DNA from: Asticcacaulis currens
GTDB taxonomy: Bacteria; Pseudomonadota; Alphaproteobacteria; Caulobacterales; Caulobacteraceae
Direction of reading: 5' to 3'
DNA length: 64,000 bases
Assembly: GCF_028550395.1 (NCBI RefSeq)
Contig: NZ_JAQQKW010000014.1
Coordinates: 1 to 64,000, forward strand
Shown here: positions 8,613 through 18,746 of the stretch, piece by piece
Position numbering within the stretch: position 1 is the stretch's first letter
Layout: the number at the start of each line of letters is the position of its first letter
Position numbers and translations under genes: made by a program
Notes under the pieces: model-generated
The model's database searches: none
The model's input: only the letters and a program-made list of their open reading frames with translations
What the model was told of the DNA's origin: nothing

Positions 8613-9926
8613 ATGGTGGGTATTCTCGAAGACAAGGACCGCATCTTTACCAACCTCTATGGCTTCCATGACTGGGGCCTTGAGGGGGCAAAGCAACGCG
8701 GCTGCTGGAACGCGACCAAGGACATCCTGTCCTACGGGCGCGACTGGATCATCACCAATGTGAAGAATTCGGGGCTGCGCGGGCGCGGCGGTGCCGGCTT
8801 CTCGACCGGTCTGAAGTGGTCCTTCATGCCGAAGGAGGTCAAGGACCGTCCGCACTATCTGGTCGTCAATGCCGACGAGTCGGAACCGGGCACCTGTAAA
8901 GACCGCGAAATCATGCGCCACGATCCGCACCTGCTGATCGAAGGCTGCCTGATCGCCTCCTTCGCCATGCAGGCCCACGCCTGCTATATCTATATCCGTG
9001 GTGAGTATGTCTTTGAGCGCGAGCGTCTCGAAGCGGCCATCAAGCAGGCCTATGAGGCCAAACTGGTCGGCAAGAATAACGTCCACGGCTGGGATTTCGA
9101 CATCTATGTCCACCACGGTGGCGGGGCCTATATCTGCGGTGAAGAAACCGCGCTTCTGGAATCGCTGGAAGGCAAGAAGGGCCAGCCGCGCCTGAAGCCG
9201 CCGTTCCCGGCCGGTGCCGGCCTCTATGGCTGTCCGACGACGGTCAACAACGTGGAATCCATTGCGGTTGTCGGCACCATCCTGCGTCGCGGTGCGGCGT
9301 GGTTTGCCGGTTTCGGCGCACAAAACAATACCGGCACCAAGCTGTTCTGCATTTCGGGCCATGTCGAGCGCCCCTGCAATGTCGAAGAGGCCATGTCGAT
9401 CCCCTTCCGTCAGTTGATCGAAGATCACTGCGGCGGCATCCGGGGTGGCTGGGGCAATCTGAAGGCCGTCATTCCGGGCGGCTCGTCCGTGCCGATGATC
9501 CCGGCCGAACAGTGCGAAAACATGCCGATGGATTTCGACACCCTGCGCGGTCTGGGCTCCGGCCTCGGCACGGCGGCGGTGATCGTGATGGACAAATCGA
9601 CCGACCTGATCAAGGCCATTGCGCGTCTCAGCTACTTCTACAAGCACGAATCCTGCGGTCAGTGCACACCCTGCCGCGAAGGGACGGGCTGGATGTGGCG
9701 CGTGATGGAGCGCATGGCCAAGGGCGACGCCGACCCCAAGGAAATCGACATCCTGCTGGACGTGACCAAGCAGGTCGAAGGCCATACCATCTGCGCGCTG
9801 GGCGACGCGGCGGCCTGGCCGATTCAGGGCCTGATCCGGCACTTCCGTCACGAAATTGAAGACCGGATTGCACTATATCGTTCGTCGAAGGGTAATTTCG
9901 CCGGACATTCGATTGCGGCAGAGTAG
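8613..9926 (+). CDS. nuoF: NADH-quinone oxidoreductase subunit F (NADH- and FMN-binding)
   Basis: A 437-residue 51-kDa-type subunit that oxidises NADH with FMN and passes electrons to cluster N3. The nucleotide/FMN site [13 protein letters not shown] is at about residues 57-69, the glycine-rich [18 protein letters not shown] near 168-186, and the [4Fe-4S] ligands are C348, C351 and C354 (CGQCTPC) and C394 (HTICALGD). Its length and motifs are complete. The gene is followed by a non-nuo gene nine bases downstream, before nuoG. Confidence 0.97.
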   Translation: MVGILEDKDRIFTNLYGFHDWGLEGAKQRGCWNATKDILSYGRDWIITNVKNSGLRGRGGAGFSTGLKWSFMPKEVKDRPHYLVVNADESEPGTCKDREIMRHDPHLLIEGCLIASFAMQAHACYIYIRGEYVFERERLEAAIKQAYEAKLVGKNNVHGWDFDIYVHHGGGAYICGEETALLESLEGKKGQPRLKPPFPAGAGLYGCPTTVNNVESIAVVGTILRRGAAWFAGFGAQNNTGTKLFCISGHVERPCNVEEAMSIPFRQLIEDHCGGIRGGWGNLKAVIPGGSSVPMIPAEQCENMPMDFDTLRGLGSGLGTAAVIVMDKSTDLIKAIARLSYFYKHESCGQCTPCREGTGWMWRVMERMAKGDADPKEIDILLDVTKQVEGHTICALGDAAAWPIQGLIRHFRHEIEDRIALYRSSKGNFAGHSIAAE

Positions 9927-9935
9927 GGGACGGTC

Positions 9936-10376
9936 ATGCGGGGCAAGGTACTCTCATTCAGCGATGCCACGGGTCAGGGCCTGATCAGTGGCGATGACGG
10001 TCAGCGCTACAGTTTTTCGCGCGCCGATCTCATGGGCGGTGCCCGCTCCGTGGCGGCCGGTATGGCGGTGGATTTCGAAGGCTCTGAAGGCGTCGCCGTC
10101 AGCGTCTATGTCATCAAGTCCGGCATCCCTGACAAGAACAAATGGGTGGCGGCCCTCCTGACCTTCTTCTTCGGGATCTGGGGCGTCCACAAATTCTATC
10201 TCGGCAAGACCAATGCCGGCATCATCATGCTCGCTTGCGGCACGATTGGCTGGTTCCTGATCCTGCCGGGTCTGGCGGTGGCGTTCATCTCGTTCATCGA
10301 GCTGATCATCTACCTGTTCAAGTCCGAACAGCAGTTCCACGAGGACTATGTCGCTGGCGACAAGTCTTGGTTTTGA
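9936..10376 (+). CDS. OB/cold-shock-like N-domain fused to a TM2 membrane domain
   Basis: A 146-residue protein sitting between nuoF and nuoG. Residues 1-60 (GKVLSFSDATGQGLISGDDG, then RYSFSRADL) have the beta-strand pattern of a cold-shock/OB fold, though the classic RNP motifs are poor. Residues ~68-132 form a TM2 domain: charged KNKW, helix AALLTFFFGIWGVHKFYLGK, a glycine turn, and a second hydrophobic block of one or two helices. A cytoplasmic tail (FKSEQQFHEDYVAGDKSWF) follows. TM2 proteins are small membrane proteins of mostly unknown role. The position inside the operon suggests co-expression with complex I; any functional link is inference. Confidence 0.85.
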   Translation: MRGKVLSFSDATGQGLISGDDGQRYSFSRADLMGGARSVAAGMAVDFEGSEGVAVSVYVIKSGIPDKNKWVAALLTFFFGIWGVHKFYLGKTNAGIIMLACGTIGWFLILPGLAVAFISFIELIIYLFKSEQQFHEDYVAGDKSWF

Positions 10377-10414
10377 CGGTTCGGAATGCTTTTTTTGTAT
10401 GAGGTTTGAGGCAG

Positions 10415-12478
10415 ATGCCGATAGCTAAAGTCAATGGTGTCGAGGTCGAGTTCGAACCCGGCATGACCGTGCTTCAGGTGGCGGAGCTGGCGGGTGAGGA
10501 GATTCCCCGTTTCTGCTACCATGAGCGCCTGTCGATCGCCGGCAACTGCCGCATGTGCCTCGTCGAGGTGAAGCCCGGACCGCCGAAGCCGCAGGCTTCG
10601 TGTGCGCTGCCGGCCGCCGACGGTCAGGAAATCTTCACGAACACGCCGATGGTCAAGAAGGCGCGCGAAGGGGTGATGGAGTTCCTGCTCATCAACCACC
10701 CGCTCGACTGCCCGATCTGCGATCAGGGCGGCGAATGTGACCTTCAGGATCAGGCCATGGGCTATGGCCGCGATGGCTCGCGCTATCAGGAAAACAAGCG
10801 CGCCGTCGAAGAAAAGTATCTCGGGCCGACGATCAAGACCTTCATGACGCGCTGCATCCAGTGCACGCGCTGCGTTCGCTTCTCGACCGAAGTGGCCGGT
10901 GTCACCGAAATGGGTATGATCTCACGCGGGGAAAACGCTGAAATCACCTCCTATCTCGAACAGGCCGTGTCGTCGGAACTGTCGGGCAATCTCAATGATC
11001 TGTGCCCGGTTGGTGCCCTGACGCACAAGCCGTGGTCGTTCAACTATCGTCCGTGGGAACTGCAAAAGGTCGAAACCATCGACGTGCACGACGCCCTTGG
11101 CGCGCACATCCGTATCGACTATCGCGGTTCGACCGTCCTGCGCGCCCTGCCGCGCCTGAAGGACGACATCAACGAGGAATGGCTGTCGGACAAGTCGCGC
11201 TATGCCGTCGATGGTCTGAGCCGTCAGCGTCTCGACCGTCCCTATGTGCGCAAGAACGGCAGCCTGACCCCGGCCTCGTGGGATGAGGCGCTGGACGTTG
11301 TGGCGGGCAAGCTGCAAGCGACGTCTGCGGACAAGATCGGCGTGATCGCCGGCGACCTTCAGGACGCCGAAAGCCTGAAAGCGGCCAAGGACCTGTTCAC
11401 CTCGCTGGGCGTGAAGAACCTCGATTGCCGTCAGGCGGGCGAAGCCTTCGGTCCGGTTTCCGCCAACACGCCGCGCGAAGCCTGGCTGTTCAATTCAGGC
11501 ATTGCCGGGATCGAAGAGGCCGATGTTATCCTGCTGATCGGCACCAATCCGCGCCTCGAAGCGCCGCTGATCAATGCGCGCATCCGCAAGTCGTGGCTGA
11601 AGGGCAAGACGCAGGTCGCCGTGATCGGCGAAGCCTGTGATCTGACCTATGATTACGCGCACTTAGGAACCGGCGCGAAAGCGCTGAAAGACTTTAAGAA
11701 ATCAGCTTTCCGCGATCTCTTGAAGGATGCGAAGAAGCCCGCGGTGCTGATCGGTTCCGGCGCGGTATCGGGCGAAGAGGGGGCTGCCGTGCTGGCCCTG
11801 ATCGCCAGCGAAATCCTCAAGCCCTACACTGTGGTGCGCGACGACTGGAACGGCTTCAACATCGTGCATCAGGCCGCCGCGCGCGTCGCCGGTCTCGACC
11901 TCGGCTTCGTGCCGGGTGAGGGCGGGCTGGACACCCAAGGTATCCTGAACGCTAAGCTGGACGTCGTGGTGCTGCTGGGTGCTGACGAGATCGACACCGC
12001 CAAACTCAAGGGGGCGTTCGTGGTCTATGTCGGCTCGCACGGCGATGCCGGGGCCTCGGCGGCCGACGTCATCCTGCCGGGCGCGGCCTACACCGAAAAG
12101 TCGGGCCTTTACGTGAATATGGAAGGCCGCGTGCAGATTTCCGAACGCGCCGTCTTCCCGAAGGGCGAGGCCAAAGAGGACTGGGCCATCTTCCGCGCCC
12201 TGTCGGCGAAGCTGGGCAAGACCCTGCCTTACGACAGCCTGTCGGACCTGCGCCACACCCTGATCACCGATCATCCGACCTTTGGTCGCATCGACGCGCG
12301 CCCGACGCCCAAGGCGTTCGACGTGGCGATACTGGGGGCCAAGGGCGAGATCACCGGCGAAACCTTCGCCAGCACTATCAAAGACTTCTACCTGACCAAC
12401 CCCATCGCGCGGGCGTCCGTGGCCATGGCCGATATCTCGGCCACCCGGTCCGGTCCGGTGAGCCTGGCGGCGGAGTAA
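10415..12478 (+). CDS. nuoG: NADH-quinone oxidoreductase subunit G
   Basis: A 687-residue 75-kDa-type subunit. An N-terminal ferredoxin-like domain carries the [2Fe-2S] cluster N1b (CYHERLSIAGNCRMCLVEVK). The His/Cys site of N5 follows (HPLDCPICDQGGECDLQDQ), then the N4 ligands (RCIQCTRCVRF), then a molybdopterin-oxidoreductase-like domain without the cofactor. The length matches mitochondrial and alphaproteobacterial forms, shorter than the E. coli one. The ATG at 10415 gives the usual MPIAKVNGVEVEF start; a TTG three codons upstream is also open. GAGG at 10401-10404 is the likely ribosome binding site. Confidence 0.96.
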   Translation: MPIAKVNGVEVEFEPGMTVLQVAELAGEEIPRFCYHERLSIAGNCRMCLVEVKPGPPKPQASCALPAADGQEIFTNTPMVKKAREGVMEFLLINHPLDCPICDQGGECDLQDQAMGYGRDGSRYQENKRAVEEKYLGPTIKTFMTRCIQCTRCVRFSTEVAGVTEMGMISRGENAEITSYLEQAVSSELSGNLNDLCPVGALTHKPWSFNYRPWELQKVETIDVHDALGAHIRIDYRGSTVLRALPRLKDDINEEWLSDKSRYAVDGLSRQRLDRPYVRKNGSLTPASWDEALDVVAGKLQATSADKIGVIAGDLQDAESLKAAKDLFTSLGVKNLDCRQAGEAFGPVSANTPREAWLFNSGIAGIEEADVILLIGTNPRLEAPLINARIRKSWLKGKTQVAVIGEACDLTYDYAHLGTGAKALKDFKKSAFRDLLKDAKKPAVLIGSGAVSGEEGAAVLALIASEILKPYTVVRDDWNGFNIVHQAAARVAGLDLGFVPGEGGLDTQGILNAKLDVVVLLGADEIDTAKLKGAFVVYVGSHGDAGASAADVILPGAAYTEKSGLYVNMEGRVQISERAVFPKGEAKEDWAIFRALSAKLGKTLPYDSLSDLRHTLITDHPTFGRIDARPTPKAFDVAILGAKGEITGETFASTIKDFYLTNPIARASVAMADISATRSGPVSLAAE

Positions 12479-12484
12479 GAGCAT

Positions 12485-13570
12485 ATGACAGACGCTAATT
12501 TCTGGGCCGGTCCGTGGGGCTGGACGATCATCACCATCGGGCAGGCCCTCGCCGTTATCGTCGGCGTGATGGTTTCGCTGGCCTTCCTGCTGTGGGGTGA
12601 CCGCAAGGTATGGGCCGGCGTGCAGATGCGCAAAGGACCGAACGTCGTCGGTCCTTTCGGCCTGATGCAGTCCTTCGCCGACTTCTTCAAATTCGTGCTG
12701 AAGGAAGTGATCATCCCCGCCGGGGCTGACAAGCCGGTCTTCCTGATCGCGCCGCTTCTGACCTTCGTTCTGGCCTTTATGTCGTGGGCGGTCATTCCGT
12801 TCGCGCCGGGCTGGGTGGTGTCCAACATCAATGTCGGCATCCTCTACCTGTTCGCCATCTCGTCTCTGGGTGTTTATGGCATCATCATGGGCGGCTGGGC
12901 GTCCAACTCAAAATACCCCTTCCTCGGCGGCCTGCGGTCTGCTGCGCAGATGGTGTCCTACGAAGTGTCGCTGGGCTTCATTATCATCACGGTTGTGCTG
13001 CTGGCCGGGTCGATGAACCTGTCGGACATTGTCAACAAGCAGGCGGGCGGCATCTGGAACTGGAACTTCCTCGGCGGCGGCGGGCTTCTGGGCCTTGGCA
13101 TCATCAAGCTGCCGGTCATGTTCGGCATGATGGTCATGTTCTACATTTCGGCTCTGGCCGAAACCAACCGTCCTCCGTTCGACCTGCCCGAAGCCGAGTC
13201 CGAACTGGTCGCCGGTTATCAGGTCGAATATTCCTCGACGCCGTACCTGTTGTTCATGATCGGTGAATACGCCAACATCGTGCTGATGTGCGCCATGATC
13301 ACCATCCTGTTCTTCGGCGGCTGGCAATCGCCCATCCCGATGGACTCGATCATTGCCCCCGGCACGCTTGCCTACACCCTGATCAGCCTTGGCTGGTTCA
13401 TCGTCAAGGTGGTGTTCTGGTTCATCATGTTCGCCATCGCCAAGGCCATCGTTCCGCGCTACCGCTACGATCAGCTGATGCGTCTGGGCTGGAAGGTCTT
13501 TCTGCCCCTGTCTCTCGTTGCCGTCGTTATCATCGCGGCCTACCAGGTTTTCGGAGGTAATTTCGCATGA
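12485..13570 (+). CDS. nuoH: NADH-quinone oxidoreductase subunit H
   Basis: A 361-residue membrane subunit (ND1 homologue) with about eight to nine helices, forming the mouth of the quinone chamber and linking it to the proton channels. Conserved cytoplasmic loops are seen: [20 protein letters not shown] near residue 42, [20 protein letters not shown] near 225, and the final [17 protein letters not shown]. All carry the acidic residues linked to quinone-coupled proton pumping. The stop overlaps the nuoI start (ATGA). Confidence 0.97.
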   Translation: MTDANFWAGPWGWTIITIGQALAVIVGVMVSLAFLLWGDRKVWAGVQMRKGPNVVGPFGLMQSFADFFKFVLKEVIIPAGADKPVFLIAPLLTFVLAFMSWAVIPFAPGWVVSNINVGILYLFAISSLGVYGIIMGGWASNSKYPFLGGLRSAAQMVSYEVSLGFIIITVVLLAGSMNLSDIVNKQAGGIWNWNFLGGGGLLGLGIIKLPVMFGMMVMFYISALAETNRPPFDLPEAESELVAGYQVEYSSTPYLLFMIGEYANIVLMCAMITILFFGGWQSPIPMDSIIAPGTLAYTLISLGWFIVKVVFWFIMFAIAKAIVPRYRYDQLMRLGWKVFLPLSLVAVVIIAAYQVFGGNFA

Positions 13571-14058
13571 TCGGCCGTATTGTCCAAGCCGCCAAGGGCG
13601 CGCTGCTGCTTGACTTCGTCGGGGCCACGGGCCTTGCCGTGAAATATATGTTCAAGCCGAAGAAGACCATCAACTACCCGTTCGAGAAGGGACCGATCAG
13701 CCCGCGCTTCCGCGGTGAGCACGCCCTGCGTCGCTATCCCAATGGCGAAGAGCGCTGCATCGCCTGCAAGCTGTGCGAAGCCATTTGCCCGGCTCAGGCC
13801 ATCACCATCGAGGCTGAACCGCGCGAAGACGGGTCGCGCCGTACGACGCGCTACGACATCGACATGGTGAAGTGCATCTATTGCGGCCTGTGTCAGGAAG
13901 CCTGTCCGGTCGATGCCATTGTCGAAGGCCCGAACTTCGAATTCGCCACCGATACGCGCGAAGAACTGTACTACGACAAGTCGAAGCTGCTGGCCAATGG
14001 CGACCGCTGGGAGCGCGAGATTGCGCGCGCCCTCGAACTGGACGCGCCTTACCGTTAA
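13567..14058 (+). CDS. nuoI: NADH-quinone oxidoreductase subunit I
   Basis: A 163-residue TYKY-type subunit with an 8-Fe ferredoxin domain. Cluster N6a/N6b ligands are C64, C67, C70 and C74 ([12 protein letters not shown]) and C103, C106, C109 and C113 ([12 protein letters not shown]). An N-terminal amphipathic helix rests on the membrane arm. Electrons pass from NuoG through this subunit to NuoB. It overlaps nuoH and is followed by a 199-base gap that contains repeats and interrupts the otherwise tight operon. Confidence 0.97.
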   Translation: MIGRIVQAAKGALLLDFVGATGLAVKYMFKPKKTINYPFEKGPISPRFRGEHALRRYPNGEERCIACKLCEAICPAQAITIEAEPREDGSRRTTRYDIDMVKCIYCGLCQEACPVDAIVEGPNFEFATDTREELYYDKSKLLANGDRWEREIARALELDAPYR

Positions 14059-14067
14059 GGCGCGTGA

Positions 14068-14151
14068 GCGCGTTCCGAAAAGTGTGAAGCGGTTTTCGGA
14101 AACAAACGCGCGACAAGAGAGTAAGAGCGCTTCCCAATCGGGAAGTGCTCT
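14068..14151. repeat. Two-part palindromic intergenic repeat (REP-like)
   Basis: The first hairpin has outer arms GCGCGT (14068-14073) and ACGCGC (14106-14111) and inner arms TCCGAAAA (14074-14081) and TTTTCGGA (14093-14100), with an 11-base loop. The second has 12-bp arms 14124-14135 (AGAGCGCTTCCC) and 14140-14151, with a 4-base loop and one wobble. From memory, such TTCCGAAAA...TTTTCGGAA units are dispersed in many alphaproteobacterial genomes. This copy sits inside an essential operon. Confidence 0.7.
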
Positions 14152-14182
14152 GGAATATCCACCGATTCCGTAAGGATATGCC

Positions 14183-14230
14183 TTGCGGGATCACAGTCTG
14201 AGGGGCTAGGGAGCGATCCCGAACCCGCAA
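14183..14230. other. Bulged hairpin before nuoJ
   Basis: TTGC (14183-14186) pairs with GCAA (14227-14230) and GGGATC (14187-14192) with GATCCC (14215-14220), leaving a 6-base bulge and a 22-base loop. It has no T tract, so it is not a simple terminator. It could be an RNA processing or stabilising structure between the two halves of the operon. Confidence 0.45.
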
Positions 14231-14257
14231 AGTAGAGAAGGGGCGGAGGTCCCGATC

Positions 14258-14866
14258 ATGCTGGCAATAGCCTTTTACATTCTGGCGGCCGTGACCGTCG
14301 TATCGGGGGCGTTGGTGATTACCGCGCGCAACCCGGTGCACTCGGTGCTGTTTCTGATCCTCGCCTTCTTTTCGGCGGCGGGCCTGTTCGTCCTGATGGG
14401 GGCGGAATTCCTCGCCATGCTGCTGGTCGTCGTCTATGTCGGCGCGGTGGCGGTCCTCTTCCTCTTCGTCGTCATGATGCTGGACGTGGACTTCACCAAG
14501 CTGCGGCAGGGCTTCGCCAACTACCTCCCCATCGGCATGGTGGTCGGTATCCTGCTTCTAATCGAACTGATTATGATCTCCTCGGCGGTGGCCCAGCGCG
14601 GCGCGGCGGCGGGTAAATCGCCGCAGGTCTATGGCGCAGAGATGAGCAATATCGAAGCCATTGGTCGCGTGCTCTACACAGATTACGTCTATGTCTTCCA
14701 GGCGGCGGGTCTGGTGCTTCTGGTGGCCATGATCGGCGCCATCGTGCTGACACTCCAGCACCGCACCTATGTCAAGCGTCAGGACATCCACACCCAGGTG
14801 ACGCGCCGCCGCAAGGACGCCGTGGCCATCGTCAAGGTCAAAACCGGCGAAGGAATCAAGGAATGA
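14258..14866 (+). CDS. nuoJ: NADH-quinone oxidoreductase subunit J
   Basis: A 202-residue membrane subunit (ND6 homologue) with five predicted helices. The conserved third helix region [20 protein letters not shown] has the pi-bulge motif YVGAVAVLF that gates the proton path near the quinone site. A short basic C-terminal tail follows. GCGGAGG at 14243-14249 serves as the ribosome binding site. The stop overlaps the nuoK ATG (ATGA). Confidence 0.96.
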   Translation: MLAIAFYILAAVTVVSGALVITARNPVHSVLFLILAFFSAAGLFVLMGAEFLAMLLVVVYVGAVAVLFLFVVMMLDVDFTKLRQGFANYLPIGMVVGILLLIELIMISSAVAQRGAAAGKSPQVYGAEMSNIEAIGRVLYTDYVYVFQAAGLVLLVAMIGAIVLTLQHRTYVKRQDIHTQVTRRRKDAVAIVKVKTGEGIKE

Positions 14867-15171
14867 CTATCGGTCTTGAACACTATCTGATCGTTTCGGC
14901 CATCCTGTTCACCATCGGGGTGTTCGGCATCTTCATGAACCGCCGCAACATCATCATCATCCTGATGTCGATCGAACTGATCCTGCTCGCGGTCAATATC
15001 AACTTCGTCGCCTTCTCGACGCACCTGCATAATGTGCAGGGTCAGGTCATGGCGATGTTCGTCCTCACCGTTGCGGCTGCGGAAGCGGCGGTCGGTCTGG
15101 CTATTCTTGTGACGTTCTTCCGTAACCGCGGTGACATCGAAGTCGATGACGCCAGCATGATGAAGGGCTAA
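14863..15171 (+). CDS. nuoK: NADH-quinone oxidoreductase subunit K
   Basis: A 102-residue three-helix membrane subunit (ND4L homologue). The two intramembrane glutamates of the family are present in [18 protein letters not shown] and [15 protein letters not shown]. With NuoJ it forms part of the proton channel next to the quinone module. It has the usual length and sits eight bases before nuoL. Confidence 0.96.
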   Translation: MTIGLEHYLIVSAILFTIGVFGIFMNRRNIIIILMSIELILLAVNINFVAFSTHLHNVQGQVMAMFVLTVAAAEAAVGLAILVTFFRNRGDIEVDDASMMKG

Positions 15172-15179
15172 GGGAAGTC

Positions 15180-17216
15180 ATGCAAAATCTGGTTACGATC
15201 CTTGTTCTGGCCCCGCTTCTGGGGGCTCTGGTCGCGGGCCTGTTCGGGCGCAAGATCGGTGACATCGCCTCTCAGGCGGTGACCACCGGGCTGCTGTTTC
15301 TGTCCTGCGCCCTGTCGTGGTACACCTTTGCCCAGCACACCTGGGGCGGTCTTGAGCCCTTCACCGTAAAGCTGCTCGACTTCATCAATATCGGCACCTT
15401 CCACTCGGCGTGGTCGATCCGCATTGATGCCCTGTCGGCCACCATGCTGATCGTGGTGACCTCGGTCTCCTCGCTGGTCCACCTCTATAGCTGGGGCTAC
15501 ATGGCCGAAGACCCCAGCCGTCCGCGGTTCTTCGCTTACCTGTCGCTGTTCACCTTTGCCATGCTGATGCTGGTGACGGCGGCCGACTTCATGCAGCTCT
15601 TCTTTGGTTGGGAAGGCGTCGGTCTGGCCTCCTACCTGCTGATCGGTTTCTGGTTCCAGAAGGACTCGGCGTCTTCGGCGGCCATCAAGGCCTTTGTCGT
15701 CAATCGCGTCGGCGACTTCGGCTTCGCGCTGGGCATCATGACGATCTACTGGATGTTCGGGACCATCAACTTCCACGAGCTGTTCCCGCTGATCGCCGCT
15801 AAGGCCAATACCAGCTGGATGTTCCTCGGCCACAGCTTCTCGGCGCTCGATCTGGCCGCCTTCCTGCTGTTCATCGGGGCCATGGGTAAGTCGGCGCAGT
15901 TTTTCCTGCACACCTGGCTGCCGGACGCCATGGAAGGCCCGACGCCGGTGTCGGCCCTGATCCACGCCGCCACAATGGTGACCGCCGGCGTGTACATGGT
16001 CTGCCTGCTGTCGCCGCTGTTTGAATACGCGCCGGTGGCGAAGATGATCGTCACCTATATTGGGGCCATCACCGCCATCTTCGCCGCCTCCATCGGCTTC
16101 ACGCAGAACGACATCAAGCGCGTTATCGCCTTCTCGACCTGTTCGCAGCTCGGCTACATGTTCTTCGCCGCGGGCGTCGGTGCCTATGAGGCGGCCATGT
16201 TCCACCTGTTTACCCACGCCTTCTTCAAGGCGCTGCTGTTCCTCGGGGCCGGGTCGGTCATCCACGGCATGCACCACGAGCAGGATATGCGTCACATGGG
16301 CGGTCTGGCCAAGTATCTGCCGGTCACCTACGCGGCCATGACCATCGGCACCATCGCCATCACCGGCCTTGGCATTCCCTATACGCAAATCGGTTTCGCA
16401 GGCTTCTTCTCGAAGGACATGATCATCGAAACCGCTTGGGCGGCCCATAATACGCCGCAGGGCATGTTCGCCTTCGTGATCGGTATTCTGGCGGCTCTGC
16501 TGACGGCCTTCTATAGCTGGCGTCTGGCTTTCATGACCTTCCACGGCAAGAAGCACTGGGAAGCGGCGCACGACGATCATCATGCGCACGGCCATGACGA
16601 CCATGCGCACGCTCATGGCCATGACGATCACCACGGCCACGCGCATACGCCGCACGAAAGCCCGATCGTCATGCTGATCCCGCTGATCGTGCTGTCGATC
16701 GGTGCGGTGGCTGCCGGTTTCGTCTTCGCGCCGTACTTTATCGGCGATTATGCCCACGCCTTCTGGGGCCACGCCATTCAGCACGGACCGCACAACCACG
16801 TCCTGCATGAGGCGCACCACATCGAAGAAGCCTGGGTCAAGTGGGCGCCGCTGGTGGTGACCCTGATTGGTACGGCTCTGGCTGTGTACTTCTACCTGCT
16901 GAAGCCCGCCCTGCCCAAGGCCATGGCCGCGCGCAAGGGGCCGCTGTACACCTTCCTGTACAACAAGTGGTTCTTCGATGAGCTGTATCAGGCGACCTTC
17001 GTGAAGGGGGCCAAGGCGCTGGGCGACCTGTTCTGGAAGGTGCTCGATGTCAAGATCATCGACGGCCTGGGCCCGAACGGTGCCGCTTGGACGGCGCTGA
17101 AATCGGCGCAGCGTCTGGTCAAGACCCAGACCGGCTATGTCTATCACTACGCCTTCGTCATGTTCCTCGGCATCGCGGGTCTTCTGACCTGGGTTGTCTT
17201 CGGTATGGCGCGATAG
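15180..17216 (+). CDS. nuoL: NADH-quinone oxidoreductase subunit L
   Basis: A 678-residue antiporter-like membrane subunit (ND5 homologue) that carries the distal proton channel and the long lateral helix. Family landmarks are [18 protein letters not shown] (channel Glu), [20 protein letters not shown] (conserved Lys and HTWLPDA), and [14 protein letters not shown]. The unusual part is residues ~464-492: a loop with 14 His in about 29 residues mixed with Asp, Gly and Ala, between the last antiporter helices and the C-terminal helical arm. NuoM follows directly. Confidence 0.97.
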   Translation: MQNLVTILVLAPLLGALVAGLFGRKIGDIASQAVTTGLLFLSCALSWYTFAQHTWGGLEPFTVKLLDFINIGTFHSAWSIRIDALSATMLIVVTSVSSLVHLYSWGYMAEDPSRPRFFAYLSLFTFAMLMLVTAADFMQLFFGWEGVGLASYLLIGFWFQKDSASSAAIKAFVVNRVGDFGFALGIMTIYWMFGTINFHELFPLIAAKANTSWMFLGHSFSALDLAAFLLFIGAMGKSAQFFLHTWLPDAMEGPTPVSALIHAATMVTAGVYMVCLLSPLFEYAPVAKMIVTYIGAITAIFAASIGFTQNDIKRVIAFSTCSQLGYMFFAAGVGAYEAAMFHLFTHAFFKALLFLGAGSVIHGMHHEQDMRHMGGLAKYLPVTYAAMTIGTIAITGLGIPYTQIGFAGFFSKDMIIETAWAAHNTPQGMFAFVIGILAALLTAFYSWRLAFMTFHGKKHWEAAHDDHHAHGHDDHAHAHGHDDHHGHAHTPHESPIVMLIPLIVLSIGAVAAGFVFAPYFIGDYAHAFWGHAIQHGPHNHVLHEAHHIEEAWVKWAPLVVTLIGTALAVYFYLLKPALPKAMAARKGPLYTFLYNKWFFDELYQATFVKGAKALGDLFWKVLDVKIIDGLGPNGAAWTALKSAQRLVKTQTGYVYHYAFVMFLGIAGLLTWVVFGMAR

Positions 17217-17232
17217 GGGAGAGCTTTTAAGT

Positions 17233-18735
17233 ATGTCACCGGTAATCCCCAATCTTCTCAGCCTTATTACCTTCCTGCCACTGGTAGGGGCGTTGGCCAT
17301 CCTTGGCGTCAAATGGGTCTCGCGCAAGGATGACGCCAGCGTCATCGAGCGAAATGCCAAGTGGATCGCCCTGTGGACGACGCTGGCGACCCTGGCCCTG
17401 ACGGTCATCCTGCTGGCGGGCTTTGACCGCACCACCACCGACTATCAGTTTGTGGAAAAGGTGCAGTGGTTCAGCTTCCTGAGCTATCACATGGGCGTCG
17501 ATGGCATTTCGGTGCTGTTCGTGGCCCTGACGGCGCTGCTGATGCCGCTGTGCATCCTCGCCTCGTGGGACTCGGTCAAGACGCGCCTCGTCGAATATAT
17601 GATCGCCTTCCTCGTGCTGGAAACGCTGGTCATCGGCGTGTTCACCGCGCTCGACCTGTTCCTCTTCTACGTCTTCTTCGAAGGCGGTCTGGTCCCGATG
17701 TTCCTCATCATCGGTATCTGGGGTGGCAAGGACCGTATCTACGCGGCCTACAAGTTCTTCCTCTATACCCTGCTGGGGTCCGTGCTGATGCTGGCGGCCA
17801 TGCTGTACATGGTCAGCGTCGCGGGCACGTCGGACATCCCGACCCTTTCGACCTACGGCTTCTCGCAAGCGGCACAGCCGTGGCTGTGGTTCGCCTTCTT
17901 CGCCTCGTTCGCGGTGAAGATGCCGATGTGGCCGGTGCACACCTGGCTTCCGGACGCCCACGTGCAGGCCCCTACGGCGGGCTCGGTCATGCTGGCCGGT
18001 ATCCTGCTGAAGCTCGGCGGCTACGGGTTTATCCGCTTCAACCTGCCGATGTTCCCGCACGCTTCGGAGCTGTTCACGCCCTTCGTGCTGACCCTGTCGG
18101 TCATCGCCATCGTCGTGACCTCGCTGATCGCCTTCCGTCAGACGGATATCAAGAAGCTGATCGCCTATTCGTCGGTCGCCCACATGGGCTTCGTGACCAT
18201 GGGGATCTTCGCCGGTAATCAGGCGGGCGTGCAGGGTGCGGTCTATCAGATGATCTCGCACGGCTTTATCTCCGGGGCCCTCTTCCTTTGCGTCGGTGTG
18301 GTCTATGACCGCTGGCATACGCGCGAAATCGCCTTCTACGGCGGTCTGACCAAGCTGATGCCGCACTTCGCCTTCGTCTTCCTGCTGTTCACCATGGCCA
18401 ATGTCGGCCTGCCGGGCACGTCGGGCTTTGTCGGGGAAATCCTGACCATGACCGGTCTCTATCAGGCTTCGACCTGGGCCGCGCTGGTTGCCGCCACGGG
18501 GGTCATCCTGTCGGCCATGTACGCCCTGACCCTGTTCAAGCGCGTCATGTACGGCGAGGTGACCAATGAACAGCTCAAGGGCCATCCGGACCTGAGCTTG
18601 CGCGAAAAAATCATCTTTGCGCCCCTGATCGCGGGGACGCTGCTGCTGGGTATCTATCCGGCCTTTGTATTTGACTTTACCACCGCCAGCGTGGACGCCG
18701 TTGTGGCGACGTACCGCGCTATTATCGGCGGATAG
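17233..18735 (+). CDS. nuoM: NADH-quinone oxidoreductase subunit M
   Basis: A 500-residue antiporter-like membrane subunit (ND4 homologue). Conserved segments are [20 protein letters not shown] with the channel Glu, [20 protein letters not shown], and [15 protein letters not shown]. About 14 helices are expected. I chose the ATG at 17233, preceded by GGGGAGAG, because it yields the normal N-terminus. An earlier in-frame start inside nuoL would add 13 non-conserved residues. Confidence 0.97.
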   Translation: MSPVIPNLLSLITFLPLVGALAILGVKWVSRKDDASVIERNAKWIALWTTLATLALTVILLAGFDRTTTDYQFVEKVQWFSFLSYHMGVDGISVLFVALTALLMPLCILASWDSVKTRLVEYMIAFLVLETLVIGVFTALDLFLFYVFFEGGLVPMFLIIGIWGGKDRIYAAYKFFLYTLLGSVLMLAAMLYMVSVAGTSDIPTLSTYGFSQAAQPWLWFAFFASFAVKMPMWPVHTWLPDAHVQAPTAGSVMLAGILLKLGGYGFIRFNLPMFPHASELFTPFVLTLSVIAIVVTSLIAFRQTDIKKLIAYSSVAHMGFVTMGIFAGNQAGVQGAVYQMISHGFISGALFLCVGVVYDRWHTREIAFYGGLTKLMPHFAFVFLLFTMANVGLPGTSGFVGEILTMTGLYQASTWAALVAATGVILSAMYALTLFKRVMYGEVTNEQLKGHPDLSLREKIIFAPLIAGTLLLGIYPAFVFDFTTASVDAVVATYRAIIGG

Positions 18736-18746
18736 GAGCGCCCCTC

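Noticed and set aside
15168-17438. 756-codon open frame on the minus strand across nuoL
   Set aside because: It lies wholly antisense to nuoL and the start of nuoM; composition is His/Arg/Gln/Asp-rich shadow translation. No start signal and no domain.
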